From positions 1 to 64,000 of the forward strand of contig JAQGEQ010000081.1 in the NCBI GenBank assembly GCA_034620365.1: 64,000 nt of DNA. The letters run 5' to 3'. A program made the translations under genes and the position numbers. Numbering within the stretch: position 1 is the first letter of the stretch; each line of letters starts with the position of its first letter. The notes beneath the pieces were generated by a model. The model worked only from the letters and a program-made list of their open reading frames with translations. It was not told where the DNA came from and did no database searches. This stretch comes from Pegea sp. RAD2-039 (lineage: Eukaryota > Chordata > Thaliacea > Salpida > Salpidae). Below, piece by piece: positions 12,401 through 22,403 of this stretch.

Positions 12401-13090
12401 TGTTATTTCCGCTGTCATTATTGAAAATGCTTTGAAAATTTTCTTATTGTCATTAAAAAATTATTTGATAAAATTTTTAAGCTATTTTTTTGAGCAGCAT
12501 AAATATAAGATTGAGACCACTTTATATATAAGTTTTGAGATTTGACGCAATCTGCGTAAATACAACCATCCAGATAGTTTCTCTTTTTGGAGCCCGTTTC
12601 TTCTTACGGGTGATTATACGGTAAATGACATTAATGCTAGTGAAGCATTATAAAAGATTTTTTATTGAAATAAAATTTCTATCTCAGTTTAGATGATTAT
12701 GACTAATTTAAATTTATTTGCTGTTGTTGTCTGAAGTGCTACATCAGTTACTTGTTATTTACTTTTTTCTGTTAGAAAATTTTCGAAATAAACATTTCAA
12801 AGAAATTATAGCAGAGAAATTTCAGTTATGTTGATCTACTGATTATTGTTCGTTAAAGATAATAATACTTTCAAATAACATTATTTAAAGAATGCTCAAA
12901 CTATAAAAACTAATTTTTACTCGTAATTCTTGGGATAGTTGTAAATTTTTATGTTATTTTTAATGTTGTTATTTATTGTTAACGTTAATTTAACTTTAGT
13001 ACATTCCCATTATTTTTTCATTTATTGAAAAAACGGTAAATGTCAGTTTCTTCATATACTTTGTAATTTGCTTTCTAGTTATATTAGAGA
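9500..13090 (+). repeat. Composite interspersed unit, copy a
   Basis: Ordered modules recur in the same order at 27,950-30,930 and 38,690-41,480: TTTATAATGTTTGTAGGTTT (about 9,930), TACTTTATTGATAGATGTAA (about 10,850), GCAGATAGAATTTATTTATA (about 11,550), CATATCAAGCTAAAAACACT (about 12,160), the double-hairpin module (12,588-12,790) and AAACGGTAAATGTCAGTTTC (about 13,033). No protein-coding frame is shared. Confidence 0.75.
12588..12670 (+). repeat. Double-hairpin module B, copy 1
   Basis: Two short inverted repeats in a row: CCCGT-ttcttctt-ACGGG and AATGCT-agtga-AGCATT, about 20 bases apart. The module recurs at 14,683, 30,440, 38,383 and 40,983, with worn traces at 15,420 and 45,210. Flanks are AT-rich. 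Confidence 0.7.
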
Positions 13091-13124
13091 TTATATTAAG
13101 TTATATTAAGTTATTTTAAGTTCC

Positions 13125-13470
13125 TTAATTCATCAATTTCTTAACAATTTTATTAACAACACTTAAAAATAACATTCATTTTAAAAATAAAATACATCTT
13201 GAATTTATCATTTTGTTTGTCTTCCCATTTTAGCACAATTAGGAATATATAAGAACAAATTTAAATGAAGGAAATAATTTCACTTTCGGTAATTAGAGTT
13301 GTCGGAAAAACAAAAATAAAATTATATCAGGTATAGCACTCATAGCAAAATTATTTCACCGTCGTTCATGAAAGTAATTTGGGCAAATACTCATTGGAAA
13401 TTAGAATTGATATATTAACTTTTTTCAATTATGTGTTTGTGGGGTTAATACAAATAAAATTGATTTCGCT
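13125..13470 (+). repeat. Interspersed module shared with 4,125-4,570
   Basis: Contains CACAATTAGGAATATAT and TTAGAGTTGTCGG. It sits between composite copies a and b. Confidence 0.7.
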
Positions 13471-13479
13471 AAAAGCTTA

Positions 13480-15150
13480 AAGCTTAATTTTTTGTTGATA
13501 TTAATCTCTATTTATTATTAGCAAATCGACTCAGAAAAGAAAATGCAGATAGAATTTATTTTTATATTTTATTGCTTTTCATGTTTTTTGTTTCCCTTAA
13601 CTTTCAAATTCATTTAAACTTATATGCATTTTTTTAAGGACATTTTTGCTCAAGATACTTTTAAACATAAATAATTTGTTACTTAGAAAAGTTGTTTTTC
13701 TTAAAAATGAAAGTTATTAATTGACGAGATTAAATACTATAAAATGATTGCATTAGATAAAAAACAAGACAACTCTTCAAAATTTGTTGCTTTAATAAGA
13801 AGTTTAATATATAGAAAAGTTTATAATTTTTCACAATGCAACTAAAATATAAAATTAGTAAGACCTTAGTAAGAAAAGTAAGGAATTTCTGAATAATAAA
13901 ATCAAGCAAAATTGCATAATTACAAAAATTAAAGATTTACCAAATTTTGCATAAAGTAAACCTTTTAAAATGTCAATTCACAAACCTTATGCAATTATAT
14001 TAAAATGCAGTGATATATAACATGAGTATAACGATTTTTACCTGACATCCGAGTGTTATTATTAATATTATCGTTGATTATTATTTTGAGGTTGTACAAG
14101 TTTCAACTTATAAATTATATAAATTGTTTTTCTAATGAAAATAGATACATAAGCGAACATATCAAGCTACAAAACACTTAACGTTGTTTAAGATTTCACC
14201 TGTAAAAATCATGATAATAATAATAAAAATGATAATAATATTTAATGAAAATAAAATTGGTAAATAAATAATAATAGAACACAACCTTACTGTTTACATA
14301 TAATTTCAATTAATAATTGTATAAGCTGAATATACAGCTTTATTTATAGAACTGATAATAAAAAACGTTGATAGAGTTTAAGAAAATAAATTAATAATAT
14401 TCCTTAAGGTATATAATAACAATTCCAAAAAGTGCATTTTTACGTTGTAAGAATATAGTCTTAGTACATAAACCTTTTGAATGATTTTTAAAAAGTAAAA
14501 TGTTTTAAGCAATTTATACGTAGTTGTTTTAATGTAAAACACAAAGTATATTCTTTAAAAAACAAAAAATATAAACCAATAAAAGTTCTTCTACCGCTTA
14601 CTTTGATATAATAAGGATTTATTTATTAAATTTTTATTTCTATTTGCTAACACCACATTCGTCAAACAGACAGTCTCTATTTTTGGAGCCCGTTTTTTCT
14701 TACGAGTGATTTTACGGTAAATAACATTGATGCTAGTGAAGCATTAGAAAAGATATTTTATTGAAATGAAATTTCTATCTCAGTTTAGATGATTATGACA
14801 AATTTAAATACATTTGCTATATAGAAAATATTATTCTACTTTCTTTTGTTAGAAAAATTTCGTAAGAAACATTATAAAGAAATTGTAGCAGAGAAAAGAT
14901 TATTGTTTGTTAAAGATAATAATACTTTCAAATAACATTACTTAAAGAGTAGTCAAACTAAGAAAACCAATTTTCATTCCTAATACTTGGGATAGTTGTA
15001 AATTTTTATGTTATTTTTAATGTCGTTGTTTTTTGTTAGAGTTAATTTAACTTTAGTAGATTCACCTTATTTTTTTCATTTATTAAAAAAACGGTAAATG
15101 TCAGTTTCTTCATATAGTTTGTAACTTGCTTTGTAGTTATATTAGAGACA
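13480..15150 (+). repeat. Composite interspersed unit, copy b (shorter)
   Basis: Carries only the later modules (GCAGATAGAATTTATTTTTA, CATATCAAGCTAC, double hairpin at 14,683-14,880, AAACGGTAAATGTCAGTTTC). About 500 bases (14,210-14,650) between the CATATCAAGC module and the hairpin differ from the other copies and show nothing recognisable. Confidence 0.7.
14683..14765 (+). repeat. Double-hairpin module B, copy 2
   Basis: The first stem is damaged here (CCCGT against ACGAG); the second (AATGCT is GATGCT here, against AGCATT) retains five of six pairs. Confidence 0.65.
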
Positions 15151-15409
15151 AACTAAAGTCGTAAAAGTATTGTGTTTTAAAAGATAAAGTTCATAAAATT
15201 TCATGATTTAATTTTAGATAGTGTAATTTTGAAATTATATTATATATTTGTCCTTAGAAAAATTACTTATAAAATTAAAAAAATTATTTTCGTTGAGAAA
15301 CACAATCTATTGAGACATGAGACAAAGATTGAGACTACTTGACTTAAAAATTTTTAACATCAACGCATTCAACGTACGTTCTTGTTGCTTATATTCATGT
15401 CATTTTAGA

Positions 15410-15740
15410 ATCTGTCAACTTTTACGGGTGACTTTATTGTAAATATCGCTAATGTTAGTGAAGCAAAAATAAGATTTTGTATGAAGAGTAAGTAGTACAT
15501 AATTTTAACAAAATATGTTTCTGCAAAAAAATCTTCAAACTCTTAAGCAATTTCATTATATAGTTATTTAAACAATGAAATACTTTACCGGCTGCATCCC
15601 TTGCGATTTAATATGAGCTCACCACATCAATCAACTCGTTTGAATTGAAGTTACTACGTCACATCTATTTTTAACTCTAATAAGACAAAGAGTTTTTCAT
15701 TACATTTATTTCTATTTAACCAAAACATTCTTTTCTAACT
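15410..15740 (+). repeat. Interspersed module K, copy 1
   Basis: Contains ATGAAATACTTTACCGGCTG, TCCCTTGCGATTTAATATG and CACATCTATTTTTAACT, recurring at 31,015-31,320 and 45,200-45,560. It is followed in two of three cases by the CACAAATATGAGACTAAAAC module. Confidence 0.7.
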
Positions 15741-15892
15741 TTAGCATTTCAATCAAATATTTTTTTACATACAAATTTACTAAAGATGTTTTTTTTTTTA
15801 ATATAAATCAAAAACTTTAATTCAATATTAAATAATAATACAAATAAATAAAAAAAAATTATTTTTAAATGTTTGTTTTCATGACTTTTACT

Positions 15893-16090
15893 TTTTTCTG
15901 TTTCAACCCACATATTTGAGACTAAAACAACCTTATATATAAGGTTAGTTTTACTAGTTGACAGGACATTGAAGTTTCCCATCTTCCGTCTAAAATTTTG
16001 AGACTGATATATTCAGTTGTCTTTAACAAAAATAGAGTCACACAAAGACTAATAATAATAAAAATAAAGATGATAATGATTTGTTTCGTA
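15893..16090 (+). repeat. Interspersed module A (CACATATTTGAGACTAAAAC type)
   Basis: One of many copies of a module reading TTTCTGTTT-AACCCACAAA-TATGAGACTAAAACAGG-CTTATTTATAAGG, followed by GAAACTGATA-TTCAGTTGAATT. Others start near 1,080, 26,830, 31,340, 43,080, 45,700, 48,870 and 49,960. 15,973-16,090 also matches 37,555-37,680, directly after minisatellite array 3. Confidence 0.75.
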
Positions 16091-16094
16091 AAAT

Positions 16095-17290
16095 ACTTGT
16101 GGTATTTTTGACTGTTTAACTGACAATGGTATTATTGACAAATAAATTAAATCTCATTATTGTATTCCATTTCAAAAATATAGAATTTTAATTTTGATTA
16201 TAGTTTCAAAAACAAATTAATAATATCATTGCGCTTGTCATGAACAACTTCTATTACTAATGATTTGCGTCAATTTTTTTCGATTAATTATGTCTATTAT
16301 TAAAAACAAATATTTGTTTAGAACTCAAGCGAAAACAATTTTACGAAATATATTGTTTACTTTAAAGTGTACCTTTTGTAGATAGTTCAACAAATACACT
16401 ATAAATGAGATATTAAAACACTTTTCATTTTTGCTAGTAAAAACTATAATCCAGAAATTGAAAATAAAGAATTCTTGTTCTTCAATCATCAATCAAATAT
16501 ATATTTTATTTTGATATTAAGTGAAAGAAAAATTACAATTAAAAACATATATTTTCTGCTTTTAGTAAAATCAATTTTTCTTTGTGTTAACCCTATAAAT
16601 TTTGTACTGAAATAAGTCAACATAACAATTTTAACCAAACAAGTTGTTTGTCCTTGGCTTAGTTTAATTTATTATATTTCTAACATTTTATTCAAACAAT
16701 TTATTTGTAATTCACAACATCCGCCAGCTGTCGCTGTTGGCACCTTAGTTACCTTTTTTTTATTTAGTTTTTTTTCAGAAAAATCAAAAAATTTGCTTGC
16801 TGTTATTCAACTTCAAATTAACCCAAGATGAAGCCCTTGAGCCTGGGTTTACCTATGAGTCCAAACATAAAATAGTTTATCATAACATATTTTCTTCGGA
16901 CAAAACTGAGTTTTTTAGTAATACTATGTAGAGAGCTCAATGCCCTTGGCTAATTTCAATGCTTGTTTTACATACTAACTTTTCTAAGACATAGATTTGT
17001 GTTGAGTAGGTTTATATCTAAAATTTTAAATGTTGAAAATTTTACACATGCTGTGAGTCGAAAATTATTTTAATCGTTTTATTTTATCAAAACATAGCAG
17101 TAATTAGTTTAAGGGCTTATGATGAATGATTTTCCTTACACATGTTTGTTAACAGCAAAACAAGCAGGTTTGGTTTTTGTATTTTTAAATTTAATATAAT
17201 TTGTTTCTCAAAATACAAGTAAACATTTTTAAGCATTAACAATTGCTATCTGTTGCTGTTGATAGTTCACTGAAACATTTTTATTTTTGC
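16095..17290 (+). repeat. Interspersed module D, copy at 16-17 kb
   Basis: Diverged copy with the core ACATCCGCCAGCTGTCGCTG near 16,718 and the second core near 17,237. Between them is an unusually open stretch (16,776-16,931) containing ALEPGFTYESKHKI. It is absent or disrupted in the other copies and I cannot identify it. Confidence 0.7.
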
Positions 17291-17945
17291 TTTTTTTTTA
17301 TTTCTTTTATTGATAAATTGTTTTTGTATTACAAGATGGACATTTTCTCACAACAGTTTAATAACAGGTTCTAGCGCTTAGCAATGATAAAATTCAATTT
17401 AGACTACTTAATTACCTAATTTTGTACTGACTGTTTGTATAAGATTAAAAGTTTTTAGTAATAAGTAAATAATATTATTACACTTGTCATAAACAGCTTC
17501 TGTTATCTTTGATTTGTATGTACTATTATATAATTTTGAATTATCAGTAAATAAAGAATTTCGGATTATTGTTTTTCAAGATATTTCTAGAGATTCCACA
17601 GCTTATCTGACAAAATGTTCGACTACTGATTGTTGTTTATTACAGACAGAAACGCTTTCAAATAACATTATTTAAACAAAATTCAAATTAGGAAAATTAT
17701 TTTTTACTTTGATTACTTGGGATAGTTGTAAGCTTTTATGTTATATTGAATTTCATTCTTTTTTAATAGAGGTAAAATACATTTAATATATTCATCTCTT
17801 TTTTTAATAAAAAATTTTTTATGTGAGTTTCTTAATATAGTTTGCAAATTGCTTTCTAGTTATATTAGAGATAAAACATTCTATTTGAAAAAGTTCAAGT
17901 CTATAAATAAATAAACTCTAATCTTAATTGTATTGTGTATACAAC
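17290..17945. other. AT-rich stretch without a gene
   Basis: Contains worn pieces of the composite-unit tail (GATAGTTGTAAGCTTTTATG, TGCTTTCTAGTTATATTAG). Nothing else is recognisable. Confidence 0.5.
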
Positions 17946-18492
17946 AAGGCAGCAACAACCACTAGTAGTCAGTAAAAGCCATTAGAAACCCGCAACAACC
18001 ACTAGCAACCAGCAACTACCACTAGCAACCAGCAACAACCATTAATAACCAGCAACAACCAATAGCAACCAGCAACAACCATTACCAACCAGCAACAACC
18101 ACTTTGGAGCAGCAACAACCACTTCAAAGCAGCAGCAACCCCTTGCAGCCGGCAACAACCATTAGAAACCAGCAACAACCACTAGCACCCAGCAACAACC
18201 AATACCACCGAGCAACGAACACTAGCAACCAGCAGCAACCACTAGCAGCCTGCAACAACCAATAGCACCAAGCAACAACCAATACCATCAAGCAACAAAC
18301 AATACCACCCAGCAACAACCAACTGGCAGCCAGCAACAACTAATACCACCCAGCACCAACCATTAGAAACCAGCAGCAAATATTACCAACCAGCAACAAC
18401 CACTTCAAAGCAGCAACAACCACTTGCAGCCAGCAAGAACCACTAATAACCAGCAAAAACCATTAGAAACCAGCAACAACCACTAGCACCAA
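17946..18492 (+). repeat. 20-bp minisatellite, array 1 (about 27 units)
   Basis: Units follow AGCAACAACCAnTAnCAnCC with recurring variants (ACTAGCAACC, AATACCACCC, ACTTCAAAGC, ACTTGCAGCC, ATTAGAAACC). It ends one base before the left inverted arm. The 71-codon minus-strand frame across it is rich in Leu, Cys and Trp because a 20-bp period reads through three units. I do not regard it as a gene. Confidence 0.95.
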
Positions 18493-18493
18493 G

Positions 18494-18690
18494 ACGTCAT
18501 CAGAAGACTAGTAGCAGTAGATGATGTCAGAGTGTTTGTGTATGCAGATGATATCAAGCTATTATGTTGCAATTCTTCAAAACTTCAAACTGCACTACAC
18601 ACTGTAGAAAACTGATCTATGAATTGGCAGCTCAGAATCCAGCCACAAAGTCTTGTGAAGACGAGAATTTGTGAATGAAGTGAAGGAAAT
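18494..18690 (+). mobile_element. Non-LTR retrotransposon reverse transcriptase fragment, left
   Basis: Counterpart of the RT fragment at 63,400-63,599, beginning mid-gene with GRLVAVDDVRVFVYADDIKL-like sequence and running on to LQTALHTVEN, a TGA in place of tryptophan, then SMNWQLRIQ. It abuts the minisatellite at its left end, so the upstream RT was lost or never copied. The left copy keeps LQTALHTVEN, which the right copy has partly deleted. Confidence 0.88.
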
Positions 18691-18699
18691 CACTTCATC

Positions 18700-20284
18700 T
18701 TTATTGATCAACTCACATTTGAAATAATTCCTTTTTAATCTCAGTCTACAAAAACTCATATGAATGAAGTAAATATTAACTATCAACCCTAATCATCAGT
18801 TAATTCTAATCAACAAATGTTAATTAACCAATATGTCCATGCTGATTGTCGTGAAAACTATTTGTGTAATACATAAACACTACTAGTAGTAGAGAATTAT
18901 GAAAAAATCTTAATCAAATTAATTAGATACTAAATAACTTATCGATTAATACTTTATATCATAAATGAAATGGAAATTATGCAATTATTCTGTTTAATTT
19001 TAATATTTGATTCAGATGTTTTGAGATCGCCAATTTATAAAATTGAGTTTTTACTGAGTTTTTGTAGAACTAATTTACAAACAAACAAAACAGTTTAGAA
19101 TCAAATAAACTCATTAAAAGTCTCAACTCTTCTGTCTCTTTTCTATCTTCACTGATTAAGGTACGCTCGATTAAATTTCTTGTGTCTATTTCTTTTTCCA
19201 AACCAACTTTCTTTTATTCATAAATAGATTAACAACTTTCTCTGTATAAATTTTATAGTACTTTGTGTATATTGTGATTATGATTTATTATTTATTGGCA
19301 TAGTTATTTAACTATTTAATTAGATGTTGTTACTAAAAACGTTTATTTTAAATATAAGATGTATATTTCTGATTAAAGATTCTTCATTTCTTTCTTTTAA
19401 TTTGATGCTTTTTTTATCTGTAGAGTTCATGATCATTAAATTCATTTTAATTTGTAGTTTTGTTTTTGTATTATTTACAAATTAAAATTACTGAACCGTG
19501 ACTACGTGTTTTTACTATCAGCAATTATGACGACATTAATTTGGCAATCATTTGTATAATATTAGAAAGTTAGTTGAAACCAAATACGTATTTGTTAGCA
19601 AGTTAATGAAAACGTCTAAATGTGTTTCAATGACTTCATGCTTTATTTTTTATTTGATTTAAGATTATTTACGACTTTTATAAAATAAACACCTTGGATC
19701 ATCACAAAAAATAAGGTAAAGCTCGAAATAGATCTCAAAAAAGATATTATATTTCTTAATCTAATAAGCTTTCAATTAGACTAAATTAATTGTAAATGGA
19801 TCAAGCGAAAAGTTATTACTTTCTAAAATTAAAGAATTTTCACCAAATTGTCTTTTTTTTTCGTTTTCCAGTATTGTTTTTATTTAGTTATTTAAATAGT
19901 AGTAATCAGGTTGAATAGAAACAGGATAAACCTTCTTACATAAGTTTAATTTGCCTTGCGTTTACAGTCGAGTAGTTTTTCAAACTAGTTAAAATTGAAA
20001 GTTGTTTACCGTTTTTAAACCAGCATATTCTTTTTAAATATAAAGTAGCATTTATTAAGCTTTTTATTTAATTGATATAAATTATAATTTCTATAAAGTT
20101 TGTTTTCAAAAATATTGTCATTAATTATAAGCTCTGATAAAATCATCCGTAACTTTCTAATTGATCTCAAGAACAACTTCATTAACTGTCTTCAACAATA
20201 AATCACTACTCAAAATTCGACTTCTTAATCTTCTGTTGCAGCGTCGATTTTATAAAAAAATGTTATTTCATCTATTTATTTAAA
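18700..20284. other. Gene-free arm sequence downstream of cullin-3, left copy
   Basis: Shared with 61,796-63,390 in the right arm. It includes a hairpin AATGAAGTGA-aggaaa-TCACTTCATC near 18,675-18,700, just after the LINE remnant. A short frame next to the cullin stop (SSDLLLKTVNEVV, near 20,170-20,210 on the minus strand) is open in both arms but unidentified. Confidence 0.5.
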
Positions 20285-22403
20285 TTACAAAGAAAAATCC
20301 TTTATTCCGGAGTTGTCGGTGATGTGACGCTTAAAGTCCTCGTTGGTTGTGATGGAGAATTTCATGTTATTCAACATACTTTCGAGTTTGCTGGTGAACT
20401 GGCATCCACATTCAGTCTGAAATTCGATGACGTCTCGCGATTGATGACGTAGTTGATAAAAAAAGTAAACAAACCTTCAATTTGGCGATCATGTTTTTCT
20501 CAGAGTCATCTGAGATACTTTTGTTGGTGAGAAGACGTCTACTGAGATGCTGTTTGTAGTAGCGCTCAAAAACATATTTTTCTTGCAGAAAGCGAAATAG
20601 CAACATCGACTTTTCCAGGACGCATTCAACGTCTTGTTCAGATAACTAGAAAGATCGGAATGATTATGAGGGCACCGGGTTGTTTTAAACTAACCATTTT
20701 ATTTCCTTTCTTCAGTTTATCATCAATAAACAACGAGAGGTACTCTGGTGACTTCGGGTTGAGATTAACAAACCATTCAAAGTCACCCCCGATCATCTTC
20801 TTAAAGATATTATCATTTTTGAATGATTTAGTCAAAAAGTCATCCATACGATCTTTGAGGTTCAGCAAGCTCTACAAGGTTGAAAGTTAAAAGGTTAGAT
20901 GATAAATAGAAAGAAGTACCTGGATGTAATCCACTGCAAACTTTTGACTACAATCTTCAACAAGAGCTTTTCCCTGCTCTCGAAGGTACACACTCACACA
21001 ATCCTTCAAAGTCAAAAGACCTTCAGGAACTCTTTCAAACAACTTGTACATACGAAGAAGATCTGTAAACAAACACCAGTTTTATATTTAACTTATGTGG
21101 TTGGAGAAATCCAACAAACCCTCTTTTTTATCATTCCTTAACATGTGAACAGCTCCAGAGTTTTCCATCTCAACTATGGTACGCATGTGCTTCTGGATCA
21201 GCTCGCTTTCAAGAACTGAATCAAAAAAACAAATTTGAAGCTGGTCGATGATGACGAGGGTGTCTAGGTACCAGATATAATAGCTGGTTCGCTCATTGGA
21301 TCAAGATAATAACGCGCTCTTTCGACTTCCTCTTCGATTCTAGCTTCAACTTTATTGATGTAGACAGAGGTGCTGTTTTCAGCTAACAATTTCTGGCTTT
21401 CGAACTACAAATGATAATTAAATTAGAAATGTTTATGATTCTTAAGAAGGATTTTTTACTCTATAAAATTCAGCCGACTGATGCAAAAAAGCGATCTCAA
21501 ATTGTTGCTCGTAAACGTCTCGGTTATTCAGCGATAAAGTCGTGAGCATCATGCAAGCGCTTCTGATAGAACCTCTGAAAGTAGAAGATGTTTCGAAAGA
21601 TGTTTAAAACACTCTAGAGTCATCTACCTGTCAACAACTTCCCCCTTTCGTTCGCGAGCTACGAGATCTAGAAGCACTTCTTCAAGATAACTTCCTATCT
21701 CCTTGTGGCGGATCACTTCATCTCGAAAGAGTTTTAATCCCAGATGATAAACATTATCAACGTTATTTTGAGACACATAAACTCGATCCTTTATGAAAAA
21801 TATGTGAGAAAATAAACATGTAGGTAAAGATACTGACCATAAGCGCCATGGTATATCTGATCTTTACCATGCAGGTTAGATGGTCTTCCCAAGCAGCGTT
21901 CAGTGTGGACAGGAAGTTGTTCTTCAGTGAAGCAATCACATCAACACTAACCTGAATTAAAAGGAGTTTTTTTCACTAAATAAATCTCTAAAAGTCATTT
22001 TAGACAAACAGAACCACCCAATTACACCCGATGTTCGATGACTGTCAGCTGGGACAGTGGCATCAACGTCCAGCTAGTGTCTGTCTAGGTTAGGACCTAA
22101 TAGGTGGCCAATTATTTAGAAAATATTTATAAGAAACATCTTTTGATGTGAGCTTTGCCAAATAAACTATAAAAATGATCGACCCAAATTCCAACAACCA
22201 ATCACCTTTAGACGAAGATGGTCAGTGACCACCTCTCTCAATCCATTGTACAACTTCTCGCCATGCTCATGAATAACCATCATGTACGCATTCCTAAAAA
22301 TTTCTTCAAATCTAAGACTACCCTCGTTTTTGTTTTGAATTTGTTGGATTGCTTTCTTGAGCAGATCCCAGTTGTTCAAGAAGTATCGGTCATCCACTGT
22401 CAT
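20285..22403 (-). pseudogene. CUL3: Cullin-3 N-terminal half, left copy, ten exons, no C-terminal domain
   Basis: Cullin-3 is the scaffold of CRL3 ubiquitin ligases; its N-terminal half binds BTB adaptors and its C-terminal half binds RBX1 and carries the NEDD8 site. Exons on the minus strand: 22403-22206, 21951-21838, 21788-21628, 21574-21460, 21404-21272, 21215-21120, 21062-20920, 20871-20695, 20645-20475, 20416-20285. All introns are GT-AG and all exons are open, giving 479 codons against about 768 in human CUL3. Recognisable stretches are [81 protein letters not shown] and [13 protein letters not shown]. The frame ends NSGIKDFSL then stop, where the family continues for roughly 270 residues. 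The human protein has a first coding exon before this ATG, and I found none here. The first ATG lies directly after a good acceptor, matching a conserved intron position. Relative to conserved residues this copy has FEEIFRN where the family has FEELYRN. Identity is certain; function is doubtful. Confidence 0.93.
22015..22115 (-). other. GC-richer insert in cullin-3 first intron, left copy, with hairpin
   Basis: Same insert as at 59,970-60,075 in inverted orientation, with the ACTGTC/GACAGT stem intact. It predates the inverted duplication. Confidence 0.4.

Noticed and set aside
16776-16931. Open stretch with ALEPGFTYESKHKIVYHNIF, preceded by an acceptor-like TTTTTTCAG
   Set aside because: No ATG, no known family, and the equivalent stretch is disrupted in other copies of module D. 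The acceptor-like string belongs to the repeat flank.
18124-18339. 71-codon minus-strand frame in array 1
   Set aside because: Same repeat artefact as in array 3.
20660-21141. Plus-strand frames over the left cullin copy (for example 20,660-20,890 and 20,899-21,141)
   Set aside because: Antisense shadows of cullin exons 8 and 9; the minus strand carries the clear homology.
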